Below, piece after piece: positions 22,901-34,103 of a stretch of DNA of 64,000 nt. The translations under genes were made by a program, and so were the position numbers. Numbering within the stretch: position 1 is the first letter of the stretch; every line of letters begins with the position of its first letter. Source of the DNA: Micrasema longulum (lineage: Eukaryota; Arthropoda; Insecta; Trichoptera; Brachycentridae); assembly GCA_022494885.1 (NCBI GenBank), contig JAGVSM010000255.1, positions 186,001-250,000 of the forward strand, read 5' to 3'. The notes beneath the pieces were generated by a model, which saw nothing but the letters and a program-made list of their open reading frames with translations, had not been told where the DNA came from and did no database searches.

Positions 22901-23380
22901 CGCCTTCTGTTTGACGAGCGTATGCGGTTTCTAGACAATTCTTGATTCTATGATTTGAATACTAATTGTTTTAATTTACCAATGAAAAGTTACACAATCC
23001 TTTTTACAATGCTTATCCGAAAGGTTTTTATACGCTTTAATGTCACAAGCGGACATTTTTGATTCTATTCTAAACGTCACGCCTGGCTGGCAGTCGAAGA
23101 ACGACTAAATACGTGTTGGACATGACTGAGCATTTGGGCATGAGTTAAGTGTCATCATTTTTGAGGGCTCAGGGCATGTCCGTGGAAATAAATCAATAAA
23201 ACTCTTTCTGTCTTTTTTCAGGGAGAATATGAGCAGTCAGAATATAAGGGGAATGCCGAACAATTACATAAAGCGAACAATTTAGGCGCCCAATCAATAC
23301 TTGGCCATCAGGAATCTTCAGGGCACTACATAAAGAATAAACCTTATGGAATACTACCCATACACGGAGATAAAAAATAA
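19994..23380 (+). CDS. secreted Gly-rich/charged protein, DUF4779-like, 3 exons
   Basis: Coding exons are 19994-20738, 20818-21110 and 23222-23380. The splices (G|GTAAGC / TTTGCAG|GT, phase 1; AAG|GTAAAT / TTTTTCAG|GG, phase 0) join one open frame of 398 aa. Residues 1 to about 26 are a signal peptide (hydrophobic run LWMVSLFAISLSIS). Residues about 70-170 are Gly/Tyr/Phe-rich with GGGY-type repeats, like cuticle or silk-associated proteins. The second half is Lys/Glu/His-rich, and exon 2 holds KGFKSSHRKDEEEKTETFYD. That arrangement (GF-K..-H-KDE then an F/Y-YD block) resembles the insect DUF4779 group of secreted His/Lys-rich proteins; I place it there by pattern only. No catalytic domain is present. 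GC content is well above the flanks. The start is chosen because the signal peptide follows directly. The molecular role is unknown; an extracellular matrix or cuticle role is inferred. Confidence 0.85.
21367..21496 (+). repeat. SINE family B, 3' half, in intron 2 of the secreted-protein gene
   Basis: GTAAGACTGATCATCTTAC, CGATTGGTGAACCAATGCAG and CACCATTAGGTGCGGAAAGG match 10664-10918 closely. The head is missing. It lies in the 2.1-kb intron between exons 2 and 3, in the same orientation as the gene. The rest of that intron (21497-23221) shows nothing I recognise. Confidence 0.8.
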
Positions 23381-23422
23381 CCTATAATGTGATATAATAT
23401 TTACCATATACCTCTATCCACG

Positions 23423-23428
23423 AATAAA
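23423..23428 (+). terminator. polyadenylation signal of the secreted-protein gene
   Basis: AATAAA lies 43 bases past the TAA stop, the first good signal downstream. Confidence 0.6.
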
Positions 23429-23661
23429 TATTATGCTTAACTTAATATGCGTAAACATTTCATTTATGTTTATGCTGTGTATGTTATTTTATACTACTGA
23501 CTTGTAAAATAATTGCATTTCATAATAAGAAAAAAATACACTTTTATTGTTTAACAAAGAAGCATTGTTTAGTTTTGTACTTTTTCGATAAATGTAAATT
23601 AAAGTAAATTTTGAATATTAAAATGATTTTCAATATGATAAAAAATAAGAAATTCAGTACT

Positions 23662-23700
23662 TACACTACAAAAATTTGGACAAACTCAAAATATCATTTA
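23662..23700 (-). repeat. R1 family terminal fragment
   Basis: CAAAAATTTGGACAAACTCA then AAATATC is the reverse complement of the R1 end seen at 27061-27100. Confidence 0.6.
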
Positions 23701-23724
23701 AAAAATTATTAATATACATAAATA

Positions 23725-24684
23725 CAGTCGAACTTGGTTACAACGATCACGGAAATAGCGAGATCTCGGATATACATAATCGGAGGGTCCGATGTCTTGC
23801 GGGGCACCCGCTGGCACAGCGCGGGTTTGAACTGTGCAACTCGGTTATAAGCTTAGACTATAACCTGTCTGCGTAATCTACAAGTGTGAAAGCACTACAA
23901 TTAATGATATAAATCATAAATGCACAATGGTATAATGACGAAACATTGGTTGACATTTTAGTTAGTGGTTTTTTCTCGTCAATTGTTTAAAAACATTATT
24001 TTCGGAATAAGAACCCAATTAATAAAATCCAAATATGGGACTAACTTATTACTGATGCTGCTGGGCGTCGGTATTGATTTACGTTTATACTTATGTAAGT
24101 ATATAAGTACCTTATTGGTGTTTTCGCCGACAGCATTGACAAAATATCACACATATGGTTGAAATTGCGTGTAAAAAATCCAAGCTTTGTGAATTTAGTA
24201 AGCACAGGCTCGGCACCTAATTACAACTTCTTTTGTAATTTATGAATGACGTCCTATATTCGGGGGATTTTACAATGTTTTTTTTAATGTTCTATGGTCA
24301 ATGCATAATGAACATCACAAGTGGGTGATGTCAGATAAGTTAAAACCTTACCCTTAAATTGTACACATGACTACTAACAGAAGTGTTTCAATTTGCGAAA
24401 AAGTGGCGATTATTTGTAAAATAGAATGTGGCGCAAAATATGTTGAAGTGAGTAAAAAGATTTCTCTATCCATATCAAAAAAAGAAAAAAAAAAATGTTT
24501 TTTTATCTGAATTTGAAATTCAGAAACTGGTATGCTTGTAAGCATTTATTTTAATTTTCAATAGTGACAATATGCAATGGCGATTGGATTTAAAAAAACC
24601 TTTCTCTGGTATAACAAGTAGGTAATGCTTGTAATGAGTGAATTCAGTCGATCCCGTCTTCCTTGTAATAACAAAGTTCGACTG
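23725..24684 (+). mobile_element. pogo-like DNA transposon, internally deleted, copy 1
   Basis: The ends are CAGTCGAACTTGGTTACAAC (left) and, in reverse complement, CAGTCGAACTTTGTTATTAC (right), flanked by TA on both sides (23723-23724, 24685-24686). The copy at 35591-36481 is its homologue in the opposite orientation along nearly the whole length. Inside, ATG 24367 opens a 47-codon frame (next feature). The catalytic domain is absent, so the element depends on an outside transposase if it moves at all. Confidence 0.8.
24367..24510 (+). pseudogene. N-terminal psq/CENP-B-type helix-turn-helix stub of a pogo-like transposase
   Basis: The frame begins MTTNRSVSICEKVAIICKIE and continues with CGAKYVEVSKKISLS before a run of Lys codons and a TGA. 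The 'S...K..II..IE.G.....V.K...LS' spacing is that of the N-terminal psq-type DNA-binding domain of pogo/Tigger/jerky proteins. The same start and motif recur in copy 2 (minus, ATG at 35920). Only this DNA-binding stub is left. Confidence 0.6.
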
Positions 24685-24849
24685 TATGTCACCTCACCAT
24701 AAAACAACCGTTTTTTAAACTCGGTGAAAAACATCAGGATGTCCATCATTGATAATATTTAAACCGAGATGGAGAACCTTTATATAACGTAATTTTATTT
24801 AATGTATTTATTCAGAGAGTTGTACAAAAAAAACAACTAGTACTAAATT

Positions 24850-25290
24850 CTAAACTAAACTAAACTACCATCACGCCATTTCTCCATAGGGGTAGGCAGA
24901 GAGAATGAACCGCCACACACGTCTATCCTGGCATACATTCTTAGCTTCTACCACATTCATACATCTTGTCATACATACCCTTCGGTTCTATGTGCTTTTG
25001 ACATGAACAGACTTAAAATTTTGGTTTATCTGATCATGCCACGTTTTCCTTGGTCGTCCTCGTCTCACGTTGCCGTTCATTTTAGATATATACTTGTTTT
25101 ACCATTCTTCCATCGTCCGTTCGTTCTACATGACTAAACCATCTCGGAGACCCTTTCTTAATCTTATCAATTATGCTTGACTCAGATTTACACTCTCGCC
25201 TGATTTAATAATTCGTAACCTTGTCATACATTGATTTCCCACACATTCGTCTAAGAGATCGCATTTCAACCGCGTTTACTCAGCTTTAAG
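24850..25290 (-). pseudogene. LINE ORF2 C-terminal region, second lineage
   Basis: The minus-strand translation contains VEMRSLRRMCGKSMYDKVTN, GSPRWFSHVERTDDGRMVKQ, NVRRGRPRKTWHDQI and a final VCQDRRVWRFILSAYPYGE. This is the post-RT region of a LINE ('RRMCG', 'GH/HVERM', 'GRPR.TW', 'D...W....'). Stops interrupt it. It differs clearly from the RTE-like copy at 4745-5880 and is not obviously the same family as 45456-45854. Confidence 0.75.
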
Positions 25291-25818
25291 TAAGTAAAAG
25301 GGGAGTAAGCAAAAAACCTAAATATTTACAAAGTTTCCTTAAATACTTACAAAATTGCTGTTTAATAAAAGGTGTATATAGTTTATTGTGTTGGGTATTG
25401 ATTTTAATAGCAATTATTTCTTGGATATGTTCTACAGTTTGCCCATTAATGCAATAAAATTCTTAAGGATGAAGTTTCTATGACAGGCCAGAATGAAGAA
25501 CCTTGGTATAGTGGAATAGGTTGTCTCTCTTCCTATAGCAGTCCTTATTCTCAGTCTTCAGCCAGTACAGTTCTGCTTTCATCACAGCTCGGTAAGCTGT
25601 AGATGATCTGATTCTGGGGAATATATGAATGTACTTCTGCACTATTTTAAACTTGACACACTGATTGTAAAACCACAGGTTCTGGATCACTTTGTGAAGT
25701 CGAAGTTTTAGCCGTTGGTAAAGTAATGCTGGAGTAGCTACATCAGCTACTTTAAACTTATTTATTATTGAGTAAGATCTCCCAATTATTAAAACTAAAT
25801 TCTACCAACTAACTGCAT
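25291..25818. other. unassigned; short frames only
   Basis: A 70-codon minus-strand frame at 25478-25690 looks like possible LINE ORF2 sequence but lacks a diagnostic motif. Nothing else is recognised. Confidence 0.35.
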
Positions 25819-26040
25819 TCATAATAAATATCTATATGGATGTTTATTTTTATCAACAACCATTGTCAACCCATGAAACAATGCGATAGATACAGCATCC
25901 CTAATCTCTTTCGGCAACTCATTTAATATCTTTAGTATTTTATTATACAGATTGTTCAAAGATGCCTTGATTCTAGTTTTTGGGAGGCAGACACATTCAC
26001 CTCCCCTCGTAGGAAAGCAATGTATTTCATTATTACGCTG
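25819..26040 (-). pseudogene. LINE ORF2 C-terminal remnant
   Basis: The minus-strand frame contains CLPKTRIKASLNNLYNKILK then ILNELPKEIRDAVSI, the 'LP.EIR.A' ending of many LINE ORF2 proteins. The start of the frame (26045-26097) is R1 repeat sequence rather than LINE. Confidence 0.55.
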
Positions 26041-26510
26041 ATTAATGTTCACCATTCTGCCTATATTTGAACATCCATATTCCTTCAATTCTCCCATCTA
26101 TCAATGTTTGTGATGTTGAAATCTGTAATGATGCGGGCGAGATTCATCTGATTGAATTATTTCACCTACATACTAGGCGACGTCTGAAAACATTTTTCAA
26201 TTTTTATACTTCCTTGGACCAGGTGGATTTATCAACAATGTTTTGAGTCTGTCTACAAAAATTTGAACAAACTCAAAACATTGTTAAATTAATTATACTT
26301 ATGAAGGTATGGAGAACCAGTTTGAGACGGGAACATGGATGCTAAGGCATGTATATGACCTGTCGGTTGGTCATCAGTCATCACTTTACGTAAGTAAATA
26401 AAATAAAAGTAACATTCATTACATCTGCCTTTGTACAAACATCCATATTCTTCAAAATAAAATAGTTAAAACCTTTATTGATGCGGGCACGGAGGTATCT
26501 ATAGCTTCCA
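26040..26510. repeat. R1 family copies, back to back
   Basis: The stretch has TTCACCATTCTGCCTATATT, GATGCGGGCGAGATTCATCT and CACCTACATACTAGGCGACG. A small inverted pair follows (CAACAATGTTTTGAGTCTG near 26235 and CAAACTCAAAACATTGTT near 26267). A second partial copy (26300-26510) carries GACCTGTCGGTTGGTC and ACAAACATCCATATTC. Confidence 0.65.
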
Positions 26511-26877
26511 CATGGGAGGTGTTCTAGAGAAATAAAGAATTCTCACTTCCCACCAATGTGTATTTTGAAGTGTCTCATATTACGTAGAAATTATAAAAAA
26601 ATTAATACTAAATAGGTACCTATGTGGTTTTCAAATTCAATAAAACTAGTGTAAACTACTTTTTGATAGAGGGGGACGGGGATTTTAACCCCCTAAATGC
26701 CCCACCCCTTTTATAAAAATGGGGGTGAGTTTCTACAGAATTATAGGTCTGTGGCAAATACCCTGCACCAAAATCGAGAAATTTTTTAATTAAAACTAGA
26801 ATATTATCTGCATAAAATTTGACCATGATTAGTATCATGTAAATAGCGAATGCTGAATCAGAATCAACGATGTTGTC

Positions 26878-27000
26878 ACAGATTGGTTTGAGGTCACCAA
26901 CGGAGTTCGTCAAGGTTGCATCCTTGCACCGTTCCTTTTTTACCTTACCGGGCTGCCCGCTGGTAGCTGCCTGTATAAAAACACTGGATTACTGGCAAAG
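26878..27000 (+). pseudogene. reverse transcriptase fragment
   Basis: The plus-strand translation gives TDWFEVTNGVRQGCILAPFL, the 'GVRQGC.L.P.LF' box of a non-LTR reverse transcriptase. It breaks after about 30 codons and is bordered by an R1 copy. Confidence 0.7.
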
Positions 27001-27029
27001 CCAGAGATGTGAAGTGCCGGATTATAGAG

Positions 27030-27700
27030 GGAGTACCGTATATACAAAATTATTCTTTTATCAACAATATTTTGAGTTTGTCCAAATTTTTGTAGACAAG
27101 GACCGGATTCAACTCCCTGGGGAGCTGTTTATATCAACATATTACAACAGAGATGAAGAACATTTAAAAGAAGGTAATATAGAAGTCTAGGCAGGGCTTA
27201 TGACCTGTCAATGGCCGGTTTAAATGGCCACTTTACACACTGTGTAACATTCACCATTCTGCCCATATTTGAATATCTTTATTCCCTCAATTCTTTTATC
27301 TGTTGATGTTTGTGAAGTTAAAGAGCTGAAACCTTTATTTATGCGAGTGAGATTAATCTAATTTAATTATTTCACCTACATACTAAACAATGCCTGAAAA
27401 TCTTATTTTTTCAATTTCTATACTTCTTCATGGACCAGGTGGATTTATCAACAATATTTTGAGTTTGTCCAAATTTTTGTAGACAAGGACCGGATTCAAC
27501 TCCCTTGGGAGCTGTTCATATTAACATATTACAACAGAGATGTAGAACATTTAAGAGAAGGTTATATAGAAGTCTAAGCTTCTACAGGGCTTATGACCTG
27601 TCAATGGCTGCCCTGTAGATGCCTAGACTTCTATATTACCTTCTCTGAAATGTTCTTCATCTCTTTTGTAATATGTTAATTATTATTTTATATAAAGTGT
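27030..27700. repeat. R1 family: direct duplication with terminal foldback
   Basis: Two copies of a block of about 150 bases begin near 27059 and 27446, 387 bases apart. Both start with ATCAACAATATTTTGAG and TTTTTGTAGACAAGGACCGG and run to GGGCTTATGACCTGTCAATG. The second is followed by its own inverted arm: 27535-27600 pairs with 27611-27675 (CATATTACAACAGAGATG against ATCTCTTTTGTAATATG). Between the two lie the TTCACCATTCTGCCCATATT and TTCACCTACATACTAAAC blocks of the family. Confidence 0.8.
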
Positions 27701-28340
27701 CTGTCTGCACCTGAAACTATAAAAAACCTCTTCTCTTGTAGAAAAAAAAAACATAACATTGTAAAATGCCCTCAGCATTGGTTACTTCAATGTGAGCACA
27801 TTTCTTTTGAAATTTTATACAATTTTTAAATAAAAATAAAACAGGATAAGTCAAATTGGACTTTATATTATATCATATAAAAAATTACGACATGGGTCTT
27901 GGCGCATTTAATATTTTAATCTGGGAATTAAATGATTTTATCAGGTGCGATAAGAAAAAAAAAACAAGTACTATTATATCACATATATTTCCTAAAATTA
28001 ATTTAAATATAAGTTACAGTCATCAAAATAACATATCTTATGATAAAATGTTTTCTCAATATTGTGTTATTCCTGGAAATAAATTTGAGGGGCTGCATAT
28101 GAAAGAACAAGAAATGTAACCATTGACTCTTGTGGCTGTATTACAAGGGTAAGAAAACTGAACAAAAAATTGGTCAAAAATCTGAAGAGAATAGGGAAAT
28201 ATTACATACCAGGAATACTGTTAAAAATACATATGTGAAATGGGTTTATAAAAATTTATTGCATTTTCAAAATCAATAGGGATATTATGGAAAAATGTTT
28301 TCATTCATAATTTTTTAAATAAAATTGTTAAAAATAAGTC
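27701..28340. other. AT-rich, nothing recognised
   Basis: An 87-codon plus frame at 27856-28119 has AT-driven composition and no domain. Confidence 0.4.
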
Positions 28341-28346
28341 TCAACA

Positions 28347-28550
28347 GGCGCAGTTGGTTAAACGGCTAACTGTGAAACTGACGTCGCGGGTTCGATTCCC
28401 GCCAGTTACAAGAAGAAAATTCAAGAAAGATTTTTTTCTCAATTGGTCTGGGTGTTGTGGTGTATTTTTCATAACCTCCTTCTATATCCCCTCTTTCCCA
28501 CCTGCTGACAAGCTTCTAAACAGAGGCTTAGCGGGTTAATCCCTTATAAT
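28347..28550 (+). repeat. SINE family A (tRNA-derived), near full length
   Basis: Head GGCGCAGTTGGTTAAACGGC (A box), B box GGTTCGATTCC at 28389-28399, body GGTCTGGGTGTTGTGGTG and CCCACCTGCTGACAAGC, and end GCTTAGCGGGTTAATCCC then a T/A-rich tail. It matches 1869-2069 in reverse complement along its length. Confidence 0.85.
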
Positions 28551-29595
28551 TTTTTTTAAAAAAAACTAAAAAGTGACAGGCTTGGCCGAATAAATAAATG
28601 CAGAAACTTACGTTAAAAATTGCAAAAATGTATTTTTTGTCATGCTCCGTGCGCCTGTTACAGAATTTTGTTTAAAAATCCTTTCATTATCCCAGATAGT
28701 ATAAGTTAAATAATACTCTCAATGCGTTAAAACCACTTCTTAGTAGTTAAATTTTCACTGTAATTCAATCAAACTTTGGGAATATTTCAAAAAGCTTATC
28801 ACCTGTCTCTGTACAAATTTATATTGCAAGTTTTGACTCACAGCGTGCCGTGTCATTTTAAAATAATTTTAAAAATACATTAATTTAATATTCAGTTCGG
28901 AGACAAACTTTGAGCTAGACGCACGTCGGATTGAAGTATATATTTTTTTAAACACTAGGCAGCATGTGGGCTGTGTAAGTACATAAAATATCTAGCGTCA
29001 GCTGCCTGCTAGTTTGTCTTGGGCTTTAAATGATACAATATTTTCTAAGTCAAAATCCAATCAGTTTTCTGAACTATGTAAAACAGTCATTAGTTATACA
29101 CTGTATATCCATCATGCAGGTTTTATGCAGAATAATGATATGTTTCTGAAAATTTTATGGTTACCTGATTATTTAATTGTAAAAATAAACATACCCATAT
29201 ACAAAGTTTTTCCAGAAATAATCAATATTACGGCTTAAAGTACAAACAAAAGAGGGTACTTATTGATTATCTGGAAACTAGATAAGTTTATAAATTAAAA
29301 TGATAAAGATGTTTGTGATAAACTAGTCGTAACATCTCAAGAATTAAAAATTTGGTACCGTTTTTTTTCAAACATAAAATCAAAATTCAAATAACCCTAA
29401 ATTATCAATGGTTGGCCGGTAAATAGGATTAGTGGAGAAGAAAAGTTTTCAAATACAGCTGCCATTTTATGGGAGTAAATGATGCGCAAACTAAATGTAA
29501 AGAAGCATGTATCACTCACTGAAAATTATAATCTCAAAATGATACTCAAAGGAACGTACATATCTATCTACATAAAGTATTTCAGTAAGATAATA
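28551..29595. other. AT-rich, nothing recognised
   Basis: Short AT-rich frames only; no shared repeat blocks noticed. Confidence 0.4.
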
Positions 29596-30367
29596 CGAGA
29601 GGGTATCCAAAAAAAAAACTAGTGTTGAATTTTTTTTTTAAACTATTTTACAAAAAACCTTTAATCTCCTTTAAAGTTGTTGGATCTAATGCAAGTGTCC
29701 AATCCTCTGAATTCTTCTTGATTCATAATTTTTTTTTGTCTTCCATGATGCTTGACAGCGCCCGTCATATGTTTTTTCACCTCAACAACATCGGCAAAAC
29801 GCTATCTTTTCATTCAGGAAGGTAAAAAGAAGTCACGGGGGGCTAGGCCGGGTGAATAGTAGGGGTGGGGACAGCAATCAGTGAAAAAATTTGGCAGCAA
29901 TCCATTTCAGCCCCAAATCATCACTTACAATTCGCTGCACTGAACTCCAAGCCCCTCCAGATGGCTCCACAACTTATTTTATGGTCCATCGTCTGTCTTC
30001 CAGGATACCTTGGTGAATTTTAACAATATTTTCATCAGTTCGTGCTGTTGAAAGACATCCAGAGCGGGGTTGATGATCAATTGACATTTCCCCTCTTTTA
30101 AAACGAGAAAACTTTGTGGGCCGTTGTTAATATTTCAAGAGTTTCTGTGCCAGCTGGCCCAGGCAAGATGCAAAATTTCAGGGTCACGCGCTCGAGCATC
30201 CATCGAAAAAACGAGTGCAAGAAACGAGTCACAAAAAAATTCATACCAGCCAAACGGAACCTTCTCCGGTGGCGACACTTGGCACGCTGATTGGGAAAAG
30301 GTAGCTCTACACAAAACACAAAACTTCGCCTACCTGCTTGGTTCAGTTTCTTTTGGATACCCCTACG
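29596..30367 (-). mobile_element. mariner-like element, internally decayed, with TIRs and TA target site
   Basis: Both ends carry CGAGAGGGTATCCAAAA-type TIRs (left from 29596; right, in reverse complement, CGTAGGGGTATCCAAAAG ending at 30367), flanked by TA. In minus orientation a broken transposase is readable: KFCILPGPAGTETLEIL near 30180, FKRGEMSIDHQPRSGCLSTA near 30080, RTDENIVKIHQGILEDRRWT near 30030 and a GGAWSSVQRIVSDDLGLKW block near 29950. These are the N-terminal helix-turn-helix regions of mariner-type transposases. Stops and frameshifts are frequent and the DD(D/E) catalytic part is missing. Confidence 0.75.
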
Positions 30368-30399
30368 TATAAGAAAGCTATACAATAGAATAATTGCTT

Positions 30400-33300
30400 A
30401 AAAAAAACATACTTTATTTTTACGATATACAAATTTAGACTAAATATTTTCAATTGGTACAATTTATGTAGTAAATAAGTTTGGTAGATGTTTGTACCAT
30501 TAATTGATTAATAAACCAAAAGGAAGACTTAAGACAATAATAGATCATTTAAAAAAAGTTTATTTCAAAAATGCATTCGCAAAAATGGAAATGAAAAAAA
30601 AAGGTATTCTGAAGAGCTGTTTAGATTTCGATCTGCCTGTTTTTTCATTAAATAAAAATTTCAGTATTTTAAAAATACATCGAAAAATGGATGCAAATGG
30701 ACTCATTCATAAACATTTTTCAATAGTGGAAAAAAATAAGCATTTAAACTAATCCATTAATAAAATTGTGTTAAGCTTTGTTTGGTACTAACCATAATGA
30801 CTGGCTGTCAATCAAATGCAAGGGGTTTTCATACACATAATGTCAGGTAATGGATTTCAGTACATATATAAATTACTAGTAAGACACAAGTAAATTATAT
30901 CACCATTACAGCAAAAAATATATATGTAATGAAAAAGGAAGATATGTAGGTACAATAATCTTATATGAATGTGAAAAATACACATTAAATGCCCAAAATT
31001 ATCATAGATGTACACTATTATTAAATATTATATTATATTATCTTACAAATCTATTGTCTTAATTCATGTACCATTATTGTAACAGAATTCTGTTACATAG
31101 TACATAATATGAATCGTAACAATGCAGACTAATTTAGTACCATTATGTGATAATAATTAAAGATATACAATTTTGTTAACATGTACTGATATCTTATAGG
31201 AAACCGTTTAATGACCATAAAGGTAAGAAACATTATTCTTAAACAAAATAAATTATACAGGCGAACAATAATTTATAAACACTTCAAAACATGATCATTT
31301 AAAGTAAATGAGGATTAAAATTGCAAAATTTATAACTAAATTCAAACAATGATTTGATTGAACATAATAATATAAAGTTCTAAGCATGATTTCATTATAA
31401 TTTATCAGTTTCCAATCTGATGCACGTTTAAAAAATATTTAATGCATTTAGCTTCACCTTAAACAAACATAATACATTATTATTTTATACGTTTATACAT
31501 ATTTTTTTTTTCTTTTATACGCCTGTTATTATAAAGTTTTATCAAAAAGTCTGTATTATTAAGTGCCAGTCAAAATTAACAGGTTTTGGAATGCTTTTGA
31601 GAAAAAGATTACATTTATTGAAAATGCCAATGCAAAAAAGCAGAACATTCTCTCTGTTCATTTAAGTTAATGTGTTAAAACGGCAAAAAATATTCTAGAT
31701 GATATTTGATCATGTCAAGTAGCGCCATGCGTGAGATATTTCACTCGTGGCACATAAATGGTTAAAAGAAATAAAATGTACATTTATGTTTTTAAAAATA
31801 GCATTTCTGAAAACTGCGTATCAACGGATGAGAATAAAGTTGTGTCCGTGGTAAATCACCGAAATCCCCTAATACCCCGCACACCAAGATACTATTATTA
31901 AATATATAAATATATATTATTACTATACTAAATTAACAATATTTTTTTCATTCTTATATTTGGTGCAATTAAATTTTCTGGTTTTATTTTGCCCTAAACG
32001 ATTTCCTCTATATTTATTAATTTTACTACATTAGGTCAGTTTTCCACTAATACTTTCTCCATAAGCTAAAAAATCCATCTTAAAATATGTATTGAAGTAT
32101 ACGCAGATGTTATCAAAGGTTAAAAGTTTATCACCGATCACAAGAATCTTTAGTCAAATGAGAAAATATATTCTAAGTAAATCTTTTCATCTAGAATACA
32201 TACTACACACTACAGTACATCATATACGCCATACTTCTAATTAAGTTTATTTAGTAGAATGACTGAAATCAAAATGCATAAATTTGAACTGAATAGATAA
32301 CATTCTATACCTGCACTATATATTTAGTATAAGTATTACGTATTGTATAACTAATCATATTTATCAATATTGAGATGCGTTATGAACTAAATTAACAGTT
32401 ACCATTTTATAATCTGGCAAGAAAGAAATCCAGAATGCATTCACATCAGATATAAATCTTCAAGCATAAGAAATTATTAATAAACTGTGAAATTATCGCG
32501 GAACTAGCTCAGATAGGTGTCATAATTTGAATTTATCGATAAAGACCTCTCATGTGTTTCCACAATAATTAGTTTATAGAAATACTAATGGAAGCAATAT
32601 TAGAACTCACAGTGATACAATTTTAGAACAGATCATTTTTTAAATCTAGATTTGCATTTTTTAATCCATGATATGCTTACATTATGATTTTTAGTAAAAA
32701 CAGTATTTTTTATTTGAATTTTTGAACAGAGAAACATTTCTCATACCATAATTAAATTATTTGGTAATAGTGATGCTTTAAATAGTTGTAATATAATATC
32801 CAATATTTAAACAGAACCTGCAGTGTGTTAGGTATACATACATATTTTAAGCATTCAATAATAACTTATACCTAAGATAGAAACAACAATGAGAAAAGAA
32901 ATATAATTTTAGAAGATGTAATAAATCTGATTTACCATGGAATCTATGTTTCAAATCCATAAATTTTTGTGATATTTCACAAGATAATAAAAGTGATAAC
33001 TAAATTAAATTTCTAATTAAACTGACTAGAAACAGAAAAAATGGAAAATTATTACACTTGGACTTAAAATCATATTTGCTTTATGACAAACAATGGTGCT
33101 TATTGGGAGAATATTTCCTATTTAAATTGTGATATTGAATTTGCATTTTAAAAACTGTATTATTGTATAACCTCAAAAGTGTAGTAGATGAGATCTACTA
33201 TATTATATTAATATTTTCATTTAGTATTATTTCAACTTGGCAAGTTTCAGATCTGCTTAATCCAAGTGTGATCTGCTTAATCCAACTTAAGAAAAATTAT

Positions 33301-34100
33301 AGCACTACGCACATTGTATAAATTTAGAAGAAAAACTGAAGTTTGGGCCTTTATAATCAATATTTTGAGGGTTAAATATCGTTATATTTTATCTAATCTA
33401 TAAACTTTTGAAAGTCATTGTGAAAACAGAATTCAACCAATCAATGGGAGAAATGTTTATTTAAAAAAATTATAATTAACAATATTTATGCAGTTTTTTT
33501 ATCCTCTGATTATGATAAAAGAATCTATTTTGAATTAATATTTTAAACACACAAAAAGGGTTCTTTTAATTCTAATACATAAAATAAAATAAACCATAAT
33601 CACGTTTTGTATGACTGTTGTTAAAAACTATAAAAGTGTAACCACCACTTAAATTATTTTTTAATTAACCGAAAATAAAATTATATAACAATCGATTAAA
33701 TATAAACATTGATAAAAGAAAAAAAAATAAAGGAAATAAAATAATATTTCAACGAGGAAACAAATCTTGCAACTAATATAGTGTTAGGTACAATAATTTG
33801 GAGAAAAAAAAAATCAAAGCAAGAAATAAATCATGTTTGAATTTAAAGAAAGAATGAGAATATTTTAGTGTAAGATAGAAAAATTAACAAGTTGAAAAAT
33901 CGTCAGAAGAACTTAATTTAAGTCACCATTTTTTTTAGCAATGGTTTAATTACTCCATAATTTAAAACCTTACCATAATTCTGAAAAAATTTAGTCTATG
34001 AAGAATCAACTGGGTTCTTTTAATGAATTAAATATTTATAATGTTATGTCCCGAGCATAAAATAGTACAACTCAATTTCAGAACATCATTTTGAAATTAG
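30400..34100. other. long AT-rich noncoding stretch
   Basis: I see no exon with a recognisable domain, no TIR and no SINE head over 3.7 kb. A short ATG-less direct duplication (ATCTGCTTAATCCAA, twice near 33253 and 33270) is present. It could be an unusually long 3' UTR of the tetraspanin gene, which ends upstream on the minus strand, or plain intergenic DNA. Confidence 0.4.
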
Positions 34101-34103
34101 AGG

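Noticed and set aside
26690..26740. Regulatory hairpin (GGGGATTTTAACCCCC and CCCCTTTTATAAAAATGGGGG)
   Set aside because: Short self-complementary runs like these occur by chance; no copies or context support a function.
27051..27700. CRISPR-like or satellite array
   Set aside because: There are only two units, 387 bases apart, belonging to a dispersed foldback family; this is a eukaryotic genome.
28347..28420. tRNA gene
   Set aside because: A and B boxes are good but the acceptor stem does not close and the sequence is the head of a repeated SINE with a 200-base body.
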